Shown here: one piece after another, positions 6,743 to 15,394 of the stretch
Layout of the letters: every line of letters begins with the position of its first letter
How positions within the stretch are numbered: the first letter of the stretch is position 1
Notes under the pieces: generated by a model
What the model was told of the DNA's origin: nothing
Databases searched by the model: none
Seen by the model: only the letters and a program-made list of their open reading frames with translations
Made by a program: the position numbers and the translations under genes
DNA from: CAMQVM01 sp044433405
Lineage (GTDB): Bacteria; Bacteroidota; Bacteroidia; Bacteroidales; Rikenellaceae
Assembly: GCA_044433405.1 (NCBI GenBank)
Contig: JAWXTQ010000031.1
Coordinates: 1-17,012 of the forward strand
Reading direction: 5' to 3'
Length of the DNA: 17,012 bases

Positions 6743-8956
6743 TTAAATTAAATCTATCTCAGCTATAGTTACCACTTTATCTCCTTTTGCTATCTCTGTT
6801 ATTTCAATTTTTACGAATTTACAATTAGGTATAGCGTTGCTAAAGTAGAAATATCGTTTGCTAGGATCGTTGATTAAATTTCCAAAGTCGAAATTACCTC
6901 CGTTAATCCAATTTCTGCCATCGCTGCTAACTTTAATCACTCCTTTTGCCATCATGCCATCAGAGTTGTTAGTTTGCGGGGTGTATGCAAAGCCCTTTAG
7001 GGTGTGCTTGTTACCTAAATCTACTGTTATGGAGTGGTTACTTCCCTCTTTTGACATCCAGTAACTACCCTCAGAACCATCAAACGAGTTGGTAGCTTTG
7101 TGGTTGCTATTTTGGCTGCTTACGCTCACTATCTTCCAATCCTTTTTTGCAATGCCTGTCTGTTGTGAGGTTACTGCACCTCTCTCTCCATTCATGATTG
7201 CCACGCATTTTAACATCACATTTCCACACTCTATTGGTGAAGTGTATAGGTTTGATTGCTCGTTAGGTTCGCTACCATCTGTAGTGTAATATATTTGCAC
7301 TCCTTTGTTGAGCTCCTCATTGCCTTGACCGTGAGGCTTCCATCCAAACTCTTGAACAAATGGTTTGATTGTTATTACTCCATTGATATCGCTGCTTACA
7401 ACTAAACGAGGAGGGTGAGCTACATATAAATGGGCAGAAATAGTTGTTATTGCACACTCTTTGCGCGATTGCTCAATGCGTACTCTTATTTTGTCGCTAG
7501 TTACATCTGCAAAACGCAAAATTCGTTTATATCCGATGTTTGTAGCCTCCGCAATTTGTTTCCACTCCCCATCTATAAAGGCATCAACCGCGTGTTTTTC
7601 AACTCTCTCGCCATGTGTTGCAATCGCCTCCTGTAATACCAGGCGGTTGAAGGTGATTGGCTGAGGAGTTGAGATGATAATCTCGTTGTTTTTAGGTTTG
7701 TAATAACTCTCGTAATTGTCGTCTAAAACAGCCTTTTTACCTTTTGCTCCTTTAAGTAGATTTGTTTTGTATGTCTCTTCTATGCGCTTTCCTGTTTGGC
7801 GTAGCACTTCAACATCTACATCCGAAAGAGTTCCCTGGCGATTAGGTGTTACATTTAGCAAAAATGTTGAGTTCCCTCCAACTGAGCGTTCATAGATGTC
7901 AAAAACATCATCAGCGCTTCTAGTGTTTTGGTGGGTGTCGTCGCGATAGAACCAACCCTCTCTGATAGAAGTGTTGGTTTCGGCTTGTTGATATAGCAGA
8001 AATTTACCTTTGTATAGTTGTTCTCTGCTGCCAAGGTCATTGTCGGTTAAATCTTTAAATGCCCCCATTGTTAGAGGATTGCTATCGTAAGGAATAACAT
8101 TCCATTCGGTATCACGCGTTGCACCCGACTCATTTCCGCACCAACGAATATCTTGACGGCCGAAGATAACAGCTTTGGGAGCAAGTTTGTGAATCAATTC
8201 GTTCCAAGCTTGATAGTTGTATTGTTGATCGCCTTTGCGTTTTGGGTGAGCACCATCAAACCACAACTCATCTATATCTCCATACTCGGTAAGTAGTTCA
8301 AAAAGTTGGTTTAGGAAATATTCGTTGTAGTCGTCTACTTCGAACTCAAATTTTGTTTTGTTCTCAAATGGGCGACCCTCTATCTCGCGGGGGATTGTTC
8401 GGAGTGTTGTCTTGCTTAAGTTGCCGTAAAGTCCGTCAGGATTTTCAATCTGATAAAGGTCGGCAGGCGACAGATATATGCCCAATTTCAATCCATATTT
8501 CTTACACGATTGCGATAAATCTCTCAATATATCGCCCTTGCCATCTCTGAAATCTGTAGACATTACTCCATGCTTAGTGTAGCGACTTTGCCAGAGGACA
8601 AATCCGTCGTGGTGTTTAACCGTAATAATCACCTTTTTCATTCCTGCATCTTTTATCGCCTCTACCCACTGGTCGGTGTCGAGATTTTCTAGCGCAAAAA
8701 TTTTAGGATCTTCTTTGCCGCTTCCCCACTCCATGCGCGTGAAAGTGTTAGGTCCAAAATGTACAAATGCAATAAATTCATCTTTTAAGGCGGCCAGCTG
8801 ATTGGCAGTTGGCACAATGTGAGCTGCCTTTTCGATAATAATCTCTTTAGTGTCGCTATCGCTTATCTCTATTATGTTACTTACATCCATCCCCGATTTA
8901 CATGAGCATAGATTGATAATAGCGATAGCCATGAATGTTAAATTGGTTAACTTCAT
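6743..8956 (-). CDS. Alpha-L-fucosidase, GH29, lipoprotein with C-terminal discoidin domain
   Basis: A 737-residue retaining fucosidase that releases terminal L-fucose from glycans. The N-terminus MKLTNLTFMAIAIINLCSCK is a lipoprotein signal with the acylated Cys at 19, so the enzyme is membrane-anchored outside the cytoplasm. The GH29 barrel spans about 45-390: FVHFGPNTFTRMEWG, KHHDGFVLW (His115-His116) and LWFDGAHPK, whose Asp234 is the family nucleophile position. The AFVHFG..TFT..EWG.G.EDP pattern resembles the subfamily acting on alpha-1,3/1,4-linked fucose (moderate confidence). Residues about 545-600 (IYYTTDGSEP) look like a chitobiase/HexA C-terminal-type domain, and about 605-737 (NSFDGSEGSYW, ITVDLG) a F5/8 type C carbohydrate-binding domain. 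No SusC/SusD pair is nearby, which is unusual for a glycan-utilisation locus. Confidence 0.94.
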   Translation of the reverse strand: MKLTNLTFMAIAIINLCSCKSGMDVSNIIEISDSDTKEIIIEKAAHIVPTANQLAALKDEFIAFVHFGPNTFTRMEWGSGKEDPKIFALENLDTDQWVEAIKDAGMKKVIITVKHHDGFVLWQSRYTKHGVMSTDFRDGKGDILRDLSQSCKKYGLKLGIYLSPADLYQIENPDGLYGNLSKTTLRTIPREIEGRPFENKTKFEFEVDDYNEYFLNQLFELLTEYGDIDELWFDGAHPKRKGDQQYNYQAWNELIHKLAPKAVIFGRQDIRWCGNESGATRDTEWNVIPYDSNPLTMGAFKDLTDNDLGSREQLYKGKFLLYQQAETNTSIREGWFYRDDTHQNTRSADDVFDIYERSVGGNSTFLLNVTPNRQGTLSDVDVEVLRQTGKRIEETYKTNLLKGAKGKKAVLDDNYESYYKPKNNEIIISTPQPITFNRLVLQEAIATHGERVEKHAVDAFIDGEWKQIAEATNIGYKRILRFADVTSDKIRVRIEQSRKECAITTISAHLYVAHPPRLVVSSDINGVITIKPFVQEFGWKPHGQGNEELNKGVQIYYTTDGSEPNEQSNLYTSPIECGNVMLKCVAIMNGERGAVTSQQTGIAKKDWKIVSVSSQNSNHKATNSFDGSEGSYWMSKEGSNHSITVDLGNKHTLKGFAYTPQTNNSDGMMAKGVIKVSSDGRNWINGGNFDFGNLINDPSKRYFYFSNAIPNCKFVKIEITEIAKGDKVVTIAEIDLI

Positions 8957-8979
8957 ATTGGTTTTTTTGTGGTTTAACT

Positions 8980-10971
8980 TTATCTCTTTGGATATTCAAT
9001 TCGCTTATGGTATATTCCCTCTATTTTTGATTTGAACACCTCTTTGATTTTTGTAATATCAGCAAATGAGAGCGTAGAATTGACAAAATTACCCTCTTTC
9101 ATTTGATTGTCAACGATTCCGTCCACTAATTTCGAAATCTCCTCGTTGCTATAGCTTCTCAGCGAACGTGATGCAGCTTCAACGCTATCGGCAATCATAC
9201 ATATTGTCACCTCTTTAGTAACAGGATTTTCACCATCATATCTAAACATATCCTCGTCGATAACCTCGTCAGGATTGTTTGATTTGTGCTTGCTATAAAA
9301 GTAGTATATCAATGATTTTCCATGGTGCATAGTTATGAAATCGTCGATGATTGTTGGTAAATTGTATTTTCGTGCCAATTTTATTCCACCCTCAACATGT
9401 GATTTTATAATCAATGTGCTTTCAAGTGGAGAAAGTTCGTCATGAGGATTAACACTTGATACGTTGTTCTCAATAAAATATAATGGGTTGTCGAGCTTGC
9501 CAATGTCGTGATATAGTGCGCCAGTTCGTGCGTATAGCGGATTTGCTCCAATAGATTTAGCAGCTGCCTCGGCCAAATTTGCTACCTGCATAGAGTGTTG
9601 AAATGTGCCAGGTGCATTCTCAGCCAACTCTCGGAGGATGAAATGATTTGTATCGCAAAGTTCGAATAGGGTGATGTCGGTTACAAAGCCAAATATCTTC
9701 TCAAATATATAGATTAGTTGATAGAAACCTAGGAATAACAAAATGTTTACAACAAACCAGATTATCTCTTGCCACTTAATAGAGTAGAGGTCGAGATTTT
9801 CCATTAATGAAACGGCAATGTAACTTAAAATATAAGTTATTAAAATCATTCCAACTGCGCCTAACATTCTTTTTCTGTGGTAAGCGTTTTTCATTGTAAA
9901 TATGCCAGCTAAACCAGCAGCTAGATTTATGAATAAGAAGTTTATAGGTTCTTCTGAAAAAGGAGCACAAAGAAGCAGTATTATAGTGTATTCAAATATT
10001 GACATGCGGATGTCGTAGAATGTTACTATATAAAATGGTACAATCGCAAATGGGATGAGGTACATGCTAATTCCAGAGAACTTGCTTACCCCAAACGAAA
10101 ATAGCGACATGATGATGTATATAAATAGTATAAATAGCACATTGCCAGTCTTTTTAGAGAATGATTGTCTGAAGTAAAATAGAAATGTGTAAGAGATTGA
10201 TAATAAAACAATCACATATAAGAAATTACCAGCAATCATGGTTATGGAGTTCTGGTTCTCTTGACGTAACTTTGATTCACCATTTAGCGACTTGAGTTTC
10301 TCGTCAATATCTTTAGTGATAACATCTCCGTTTTTTATAATCAGGCTCTCTTCCACGACAAAACCTTTTGCTTGCGATATCTCAGCCTTTGCCGCTTCGA
10401 GTTCTGCTCTGTTTAACTTTTCGTCCAAAGTTAAATTTGGAACTATAAAATCTTCAATTCTAAATCCGCTTAGTTTGTCTAATGATGAAAATTCTCTTTT
10501 GATGATTAGAAGCGCATCATCGGCAGTATAATATTTTGAAGGGGTAACGCTTGTTAATGTTCCATTCTTCGATACCCTAATTACACTATTGTTAGGATCG
10601 TCGAGCGAGATTATTCCATGTTTGTATATAGAGTTTATTGACTCGCGAATTTTTGATTTTACGGAGTCCTTTAATGAGTTGCTTGAAATTGCTGATAATC
10701 GCCCCTCTAACTCATCGTTGATTCGATATATAATGTTGTTGTTGAAAGAGTATATTGGCGTAAAACGGCTTGCTGCCTTGTTGACATCAGATTCAAATTC
10801 AGCATCTGTTTTAAGTATAGGGAAATCGTACGGTGCGTAGAAATCACCCTTATTCCATATTTGACCAACATTGTTGTTGTATTTAAAGATATCCGCTTTA
10901 GGGAGCAATAATGATATAAATATTGCTGTAAAAATAAATGCTGGTATGATTACTTTGTTGTTGTTACTCAT
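8980..10971 (-). CDS. 7TM-HD phosphodiesterase (PgpH-like, cyclic-di-AMP hydrolase family)
   Basis: Membrane protein of 663 residues from the chosen start. A first transmembrane helix (IIPAFIFTAIFISLLL) is followed by a long extracytoplasmic 7TMR-HDED-type region (residues about 35-240), a cluster of seven membrane segments (about 243-430), and a cytoplasmic HD domain (about 450-663). The HD domain has HSMQVANLAEAAA, the metal-binding HDIGK motif (488-492), SHVEGG and TMHHG. PgpH of Listeria with this architecture hydrolyses c-di-AMP, so the same activity is inferred here. I chose ATG at 10971 (MSNNNKVII), because the 10-residue extension from the in-frame ATG at 11001 adds nothing family-like; that longer start cannot be excluded. 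It follows YitT by 46-76 bases. Confidence 0.9.
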   Translation of the reverse strand: MSNNNKVIIPAFIFTAIFISLLLPKADIFKYNNNVGQIWNKGDFYAPYDFPILKTDAEFESDVNKAASRFTPIYSFNNNIIYRINDELEGRLSAISSNSLKDSVKSKIRESINSIYKHGIISLDDPNNSVIRVSKNGTLTSVTPSKYYTADDALLIIKREFSSLDKLSGFRIEDFIVPNLTLDEKLNRAELEAAKAEISQAKGFVVEESLIIKNGDVITKDIDEKLKSLNGESKLRQENQNSITMIAGNFLYVIVLLSISYTFLFYFRQSFSKKTGNVLFILFIYIIMSLFSFGVSKFSGISMYLIPFAIVPFYIVTFYDIRMSIFEYTIILLLCAPFSEEPINFLFINLAAGLAGIFTMKNAYHRKRMLGAVGMILITYILSYIAVSLMENLDLYSIKWQEIIWFVVNILLFLGFYQLIYIFEKIFGFVTDITLFELCDTNHFILRELAENAPGTFQHSMQVANLAEAAAKSIGANPLYARTGALYHDIGKLDNPLYFIENNVSSVNPHDELSPLESTLIIKSHVEGGIKLARKYNLPTIIDDFITMHHGKSLIYYFYSKHKSNNPDEVIDEDMFRYDGENPVTKEVTICMIADSVEAASRSLRSYSNEEISKLVDGIVDNQMKEGNFVNSTLSFADITKIKEVFKSKIEGIYHKRIEYPKR

Positions 10972-11047
10972 GATTAAGTGGTTATTAAAGGTTAACACCA
11001 ATGTACGATTTGGATGTTAAGATATGTTTTATGGTTTAATGTGATTG

Positions 11048-11959
11048 TTAACTTTTTAATGGTTTAAATCCTTCTCCTAGTGTTTCGTGTGCATTTACAA
11101 TCACAATAAATACATTAGGGTCGATAGTTTTTATGAATGATTGAAAAATAGCTAACTCTCTGCGTGATACTACAACAAATATCATGTTTTTGTCAGCTCC
11201 TTTATACATCCCATTAGCTTTTAGGTATGTTCCTCCTCTGTCTAAGTCCTCAAGAATGTAGTTGCGTATAAGTTCGTGCTTTTCGCTAATAATATATAGT
11301 AGTTTGTCGTTAGATGGACCCTCTACAAAATAATCAATCATCTTAACGCATGCAAATATCGAAACTAGTGCATATAGAGGAAGTTTCCAGTCGCCAAGAG
11401 CAATGATACCAATAATTACAACAATCGCCTCTATAATAATTAAGCTTTTGCTTAGTTGCATGTGTGTGAATTTTGTTATTATCATGGCTATAATGTCGGT
11501 ACCTCCGCTAGTAGCCTTGTTTTTGAAAATTAGTCCTAAACCACTACCCATAATCAAACCTCCAAATAGTGCCGCAAGCAACATATCGTCCGAAAGATTC
11601 ATTTGTCCGTCGAAAATTTCGCTTGGTGTGCTGCCAGCAAATGTGGTGATTAGGTTCATGAAAATTGGTGTAATAAGAGCAGAAACGACAGTTTTTGCTC
11701 CAAAAGTAGCACCAAATATGCGCAATGATATTAACAGTAGAGGCACATCAAGCATCAATCCAAAAGTTCCCACTTTGATATTAGGGAAGAAATTATTTAG
11801 GATAACACCAATGCCATACACCCCTCCAGGAACAATCTTATATGGGTTTATAAACAGCGCAAACGCAATAGCAACCAGCATTGAACCTGCAATAATTCCA
11901 GCCCACGATAAGAACCACTCCCTTGAGAAAAGCTTCTCAGTTGTTATAAATTTAAACAT
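11048..11959 (-). CDS. YitT-family membrane protein (DUF161 plus DUF2179)
   Basis: A 303-residue polytopic inner-membrane protein with five or six hydrophobic segments in residues about 15-205 (for example WAGIIAGSMLVAIAFALFI, and a Gly-rich stretch ending in IFKNKATSGGTDIIAMI). A soluble C-terminal domain of about 90 residues follows (GGTYLKANGMYKGADKNMI, VVVSRRELAIF, VFIVIVNAHETLGEGF). This is the usual YitT layout, DUF161 membrane repeats followed by a DUF2179 ferredoxin-like domain. The C-terminal domain resembles small-ligand-binding regulatory domains; transport function is assumed for the family but unproven. It is the first gene of the long minus-strand unit and starts 108 bases from the divergent promoter of the small peptide gene. 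Confidence 0.92.
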   Translation of the reverse strand: MFKFITTEKLFSREWFLSWAGIIAGSMLVAIAFALFINPYKIVPGGVYGIGVILNNFFPNIKVGTFGLMLDVPLLLISLRIFGATFGAKTVVSALITPIFMNLITTFAGSTPSEIFDGQMNLSDDMLLAALFGGLIMGSGLGLIFKNKATSGGTDIIAMIITKFTHMQLSKSLIIIEAIVVIIGIIALGDWKLPLYALVSIFACVKMIDYFVEGPSNDKLLYIISEKHELIRNYILEDLDRGGTYLKANGMYKGADKNMIFVVVSRRELAIFQSFIKTIDPNVFIVIVNAHETLGEGFKPLKS

Positions 11960-11982
11960 ACGATATCTTTATTTTCAATCTG

Positions 11983-12014
11983 TAAAGTTACAATATTTTT
12001 TTTGAAATAGCAAT
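11983..12014 (-). promoter_or_regulatory. Candidate promoter of the yitT-to-ftcD unit
   Basis: The minus strand reads ATTG (12011-12014), 20 bases, then TAACTTTA (11983-11990), an imperfect match to the TTTG-N19-TAnnTTTG consensus. It lies 24 bases upstream of the YitT ATG and is the only candidate seen in that gap. It is divergent to the promoter at 12062-12091. Confidence 0.45.
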
Positions 12015-12061
12015 TTAAATCTCTTGTTGCAATGATTAGGGTAGTTTTGATAAAAAATTAA

Positions 12062-12091
12062 GTTGAGTTTTCAAGATTTTTACTATCTTTG
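12062..12091 (+). promoter_or_regulatory. Candidate promoter of the small peptide / TlpA-like genes
   Basis: GTTG (12062-12065), 18 bases, then TATCTTTG (12084-12091), a full match to TAnnTTTG with near-standard spacing. The predicted start is near 12098, about 60 bases before the small peptide ATG. Confidence 0.6.
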
Positions 12092-12156
12092 CGCTTAACC
12101 TTCTTTAAAGCATGATTTAATGCGAGGGAATTTTGTTAATAACTAAAACTAAAAAA

Positions 12157-12312
12157 ATGATGAAAAATGAGTATATAGCACCGCAGATTGAGGTGATTGA
12201 GATAGAGTTAGAAAGCCAACTATGCGGAAGCGGTGGGCTTGAAAGTTTGAACTTTGGAGGCTCTATTGGTGACTGGGAGATAGTTACACCTTTTAAATTT
12301 GACCTTCCTTAG
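12157..12312 (+). CDS. Small 51-residue peptide with Cys and Gly-rich C-terminal half
   Basis: Too short for routine ORF lists, but well supported: a good promoter, an A-rich leader immediately before ATG ATG, and a protein-like sequence. The N-terminal half is MMKNEYIAPQIEVIEIELE. The rest contains a single Cys in QLCGSGG, then FGGSIGDWEIVTPF, ending at TAG. This 'K-x-Y-x-x-P-x-I-E-V ... E ... L-C-x-S-G-G' layout resembles small hypothetical peptides common in Bacteroidales, many encoded next to surface-lipoprotein or thioredoxin-type genes; no function is established. There is no signal peptide or membrane helix. The second Met (12160) is an equally good start. The downstream TlpA-like gene begins 134 bases later on the same strand and may share the transcript. 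A secreted or modified peptide is possible but unproven. Confidence 0.65.
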   Translation: MMKNEYIAPQIEVIEIELESQLCGSGGLESLNFGGSIGDWEIVTPFKFDLP

Positions 12313-12415
12313 TGTTGGAGTTGCTTTAAGTCTATTGGTGTCAATGTTATAACAGTCGTTTATTTAAGAGTGCTTTAAAGGGGTATCTGCTTCTTTATTT
12401 TAAATGAAATTCATG

Positions 12416-12439
12416 AATTAAAAACCAAATTAAAAACCA
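12416..12439 (+). repeat. Two tandem 12-bp units in the leader of the TlpA-like gene
   Basis: AATTAAAAACCA occurs twice head to tail, ending 7 bases before the ATG at 12447. It makes the leader A-rich, as often seen before Bacteroidota start codons. A change in copy number would alter the leader length. Confidence 0.7.
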
Positions 12440-12446
12440 AATATTT

Positions 12447-14315
12447 ATGAGAAGATTAAATTATGTCTTGATTTTTGTTTTAATCTCTATTATGCAATCT
12501 TGTGGTAACAAGGTTGTTGAGTTTCCAGTATTTTCTGCACGCAACTCAGATTTTTTTGAGATTGAGGGTGTTGTTTTAAGCGATTCTGCTACAGTAATCA
12601 ACTTTAGATCATTTATTACCCCTCCAAATGGAATCAAAATTGATCCTACTGCCTATATCCGAGCTAATGGAGAGGAGTATACAGTAAGCAGAGTAGAGCC
12701 TGAAGAGATTGTGGCGCAAGTAGGTAGTAGTGAGAGTGCGTTTACGCTAACTTTTCCTGCAATTCCAGCCTCAATACAAACTATAGATTATATAGGTTCA
12801 TCTACTGCAAATACCATTAAGATTTACGGTATTGACCTTACTGGTAAAGCTACCTTTGCTGACAATAGTGCTTTAATTCCAGACAATCTTAAAGCTCTAC
12901 AACCCTCAACTCAAGTGGGTATGCCTAAGCCAGATATGAGCATAGGAGAGACTACTATTAATATCCATCTATTGGGCTACGATAAAGATATACACTCAAA
13001 TGAGGTTAGCTTCTATATTAATGCCTATTTTCCAGATAACCAAACTACTAAAAGTGCTATTGTAGATGATCAAACCTCTATGGCAACACTCAAATTTATG
13101 CAATTTGGTATGAATACAGTGATGATTTACCATGGAAATATTGGAGAGAATACCTATATCTACCCTGGTGAGAATGTGGATATATATTTTGATTTAACTC
13201 AAAAGGCGCGTCAATCGTCGATGTTCCACAAAACATCTAACCCTGCACCACACGTTTACAATAGTGGTAGAGGTGTAAACATGGCGTTAACGGCTAATGA
13301 ATGCCGTGAGTCACTTATGCTTAACGCCTTAAATGCTAGTTTTCTAGACAAAATTTCTGGATTGAATATAGATCAATATTTCGATCTAGTTATTAGCGAG
13401 TATAATGCAACTCTTGATTCAATCAAAAATTCAGAAGTATCTCCACTCTCTAAAGAGTTATTCGCTATTGATGTTAAAATTAATGCGGCACTTGCAATCT
13501 TAAATAGTGACGGTTATTTAACAATAGCATATAAGAAAAATAATCCTCAAACAGGAGCGGATTATGTTGCGCCAAAGCCTACAAAAGCGCAATACACAGC
13601 TCTTAAGAAGCTTAATCTAAACGACGAGGCAATTCTAAATAGTGGAAGTTTTGGCTATTTTTATCTGTTTTTATTTAGTAAAATTGATGATTTATCTCTT
13701 GTTTCGGATGATAAAGAGGGATTGTTATTTGATTTGCAAAAGGTTAAAGATTTGCCAAATAAAGTGAGAAATGCAACGCCATTTACAGCTAAAGAGAAAT
13801 CGGTGTTAGCCTCAATCAAAAATCCATTTTATGCTGAGGCGTTAATCTATCTTGAAAAAGAGATGCAAGCTGAACTTGACGCAGTTAAAGATAAGACTGG
13901 TTACACTATAGTTGAAGCACCAAAAGTTTCAAATGAAAAACTATTTGATGCTATTGCAGCTCGATATAAAGGAAAGGCGGTTTTGGTTGATCTCTGGGCA
14001 ACTTGGTGTGGTCCATGTAAGGCATCTATCAAAAAGCTAGAACCTCTAAAAACTACCGAATTAAAGGATGATGATTTAGCGTTTGTGTATCTTACAGATG
14101 TATCTTCACCTGAGCTTAAATGGAAATCATCAATTGCTGAAATACAAGGCGATCACTACCGCTTAACAAAATCACAGTGGGATAGTTTGTATGAGAAATT
14201 TAAGATTGATGGTATTCCGTCTTACGTGATAATCCAAAAAGATGGTAGCTATGAGTTGCGCAATGATTTGCGTAATTTTGATACAATGAAAGCCACCTTA
14301 AAAGAGTTATTATAA
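12447..14315 (+). CDS. TlpA-like thioredoxin-domain lipoprotein
   Basis: A 622-residue exported protein. MRRLNYVLIFVLISIMQSCGN is a lipoprotein signal with the lipidated Cys at 19. The N-terminal region (about 25-135) is a beta-rich domain of the kind found in Bacteroidota TlpA-like lipoproteins (SATVINFRSFITPPNGIKIDP...YTVS; IKIYGIDLTG). A middle, mostly helical region (about 265-480) begins at ANECRESLMLNALNASF. The C-terminal thioredoxin domain (about 490-622) has the redox motif WCGPC at 520-524 and a cis-Pro loop GIPSYV. It probably reduces or exchanges disulfides in the periplasm or at the membrane; the partner is unknown. It follows the small peptide gene by 134 bases. No DUF5106- or peptidase-type neighbours are visible. 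Confidence 0.88.
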   Translation: MRRLNYVLIFVLISIMQSCGNKVVEFPVFSARNSDFFEIEGVVLSDSATVINFRSFITPPNGIKIDPTAYIRANGEEYTVSRVEPEEIVAQVGSSESAFTLTFPAIPASIQTIDYIGSSTANTIKIYGIDLTGKATFADNSALIPDNLKALQPSTQVGMPKPDMSIGETTINIHLLGYDKDIHSNEVSFYINAYFPDNQTTKSAIVDDQTSMATLKFMQFGMNTVMIYHGNIGENTYIYPGENVDIYFDLTQKARQSSMFHKTSNPAPHVYNSGRGVNMALTANECRESLMLNALNASFLDKISGLNIDQYFDLVISEYNATLDSIKNSEVSPLSKELFAIDVKINAALAILNSDGYLTIAYKKNNPQTGADYVAPKPTKAQYTALKKLNLNDEAILNSGSFGYFYLFLFSKIDDLSLVSDDKEGLLFDLQKVKDLPNKVRNATPFTAKEKSVLASIKNPFYAEALIYLEKEMQAELDAVKDKTGYTIVEAPKVSNEKLFDAIAARYKGKAVLVDLWATWCGPCKASIKKLEPLKTTELKDDDLAFVYLTDVSSPELKWKSSIAEIQGDHYRLTKSQWDSLYEKFKIDGIPSYVIIQKDGSYELRNDLRNFDTMKATLKELL

Positions 14316-14345
14316 CATAAATTTTTATATAATTTTTAATATTAC

Positions 14346-14353
14346 TACCTTTG
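14346..14353 (+). promoter_or_regulatory. -7 box of purC
   Basis: TACCTTTG fits the Bacteroidota TAnnTTTG box and is followed by GC. The upstream region at the expected distance is TTTT (about 14322-14326), not TTTG. The predicted transcription start falls near 14360, inside the left arm of the hairpin described next. Confidence 0.5.
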
Positions 14354-14355
14354 CA

Positions 14356-14388
14356 TGCAGAATCTACACCCAAGGTGTAGATTCTGCA
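14356..14388 (+). terminator. 15-bp hairpin at the 5' end of the purC transcript
   Basis: TGCAGAATCTACACC and its exact complement pair over a CAA loop, followed shortly by GTTTTT (14391-14396). It sits between the TlpA-like gene and purC, immediately after the predicted purC -7 box. It could terminate the upstream transcript. If purC starts at the loop-proximal side of the -7 box, most of the hairpin would be the very 5' end of the purC mRNA, where it could protect the message or control it. Confidence 0.65.
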
Positions 14389-14428
14389 ATGTTTTTAAAT
14401 AAATAACAATTAAAAAATAGATTTAATT

Positions 14429-15382
14429 ATGGAAAAAGCAGTAGTTAAAACATCATTTAACTTTGATGGTCAAAGCAATCTTTATGTTGGTAAAGTTCGT
14501 GACGTGTATTCAATTGGCGAGGATATCCTAGCTATGGTAGTTAGTGATAGAATCTCTGCATTTGATGTTGTGCTTCCTAAAGGTATTCCATTTAAAGGAC
14601 AGGTATTGAACCAAATTGCATCAAAATTCTTAGATGCAACTCAAGATATATGTCCAAATTGGAAAATAGCTACACCAGATCCAATGGCAACAGTGGGCTA
14701 TCGTTGTGAATCGTTTCCTGTAGAGATGATTGTACGTGCCTATCTAACTGGTAGCTCATGGAGAGAGTATAAAGCTGGAAAGCGTGAAATATGTGGCGTT
14801 CAAATTCCTGATGGTATGAAAGAGCATGAGCGTTTCCCATCTCCAATTGTAACACCTACAACTAAAGCAGAGATCGGTGCACACGACGAAAACATCTCTA
14901 AAGAGGAGATTATTTCGTCAGGTTTAGTTTCAAAAGAGGATTATGAGTTGCTAGAGAAGTACTCTCTACAGCTTTTTGCTCGTGGAACAGAGATGGCAGC
15001 AGAGCGCGGCTTAATCCTAGTTGATACAAAATATGAATTCGGTAAAAAAGATGGCGAAATTCACCTAATCGACGAAATTCATACTCCAGACTCTTCTCGT
15101 TATTTCTATGCTGACACTTATCAAGATTTGTTTGACAATGGCCAACAACAACGTCAGCTCTCAAAAGAGTTTGTGCGCGAGTGGCTAATGGAGAATGGCT
15201 TTAAAGGTGGCGAGGGCGAGCAAGTACCTGAAATGACCGACGAGATTGTTGATAGCATTAGCGAAAGATATATCGAGCTATATGAGCAAATCACAGGCGA
15301 GAAATTCGAAAAGTCGTATTCGGATAATATCACTGAAAGAATCGAAAGCAATATCAAAAATATGATAGCACGATTGAAATAG
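14429..15382 (+). CDS. purC: Phosphoribosylaminoimidazole-succinocarboxamide (SAICAR) synthase
   Basis: Cytoplasmic purine-biosynthesis enzyme that joins CAIR and aspartate using ATP (EC 6.3.2.6). The 317-residue length fits the longer bacterial form. Family motifs are clear: YVGKVRDVYSI (nucleotide-binding strand-turn), VVSDRISAFDVVLP, GIPFKGQVLNQIA, PVEMIVRAYLTGSSW, TPTTKAEIGAHDENIS and the C-terminal LVDTKYEFG...LIDEIHTPDSSRYF, which includes the signature Asp-Glu pair. The start ATG at 14429 follows an A/T-rich leader, and no better upstream start is present. It appears monocistronic: a promoter box and 15-bp hairpin precede it and a strong palindromic terminator follows 45 bases after the stop. 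Other purine genes are not adjacent, although an NCS2 purine permease is in the same window. Confidence 0.96.
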   Translation: MEKAVVKTSFNFDGQSNLYVGKVRDVYSIGEDILAMVVSDRISAFDVVLPKGIPFKGQVLNQIASKFLDATQDICPNWKIATPDPMATVGYRCESFPVEMIVRAYLTGSSWREYKAGKREICGVQIPDGMKEHERFPSPIVTPTTKAEIGAHDENISKEEIISSGLVSKEDYELLEKYSLQLFARGTEMAAERGLILVDTKYEFGKKDGEIHLIDEIHTPDSSRYFYADTYQDLFDNGQQQRQLSKEFVREWLMENGFKGGEGEQVPEMTDEIVDSISERYIELYEQITGEKFEKSYSDNITERIESNIKNMIARLK

Positions 15383-15394
15383 TTTGCTTTGTGG

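Noticed and set aside
6743..8956. Complete polysaccharide utilisation locus around the fucosidase
   Set aside because: No SusC/SusD-type transporter, sulfatase or hybrid two-component sensor gene is present in the flanking sequence.
11403..12005. 200-codon open frame on the plus strand
   Set aside because: It is antisense to the well-supported YitT gene; its composition (Ile, Pro and Ser rich) is what the complement of a membrane protein gives.
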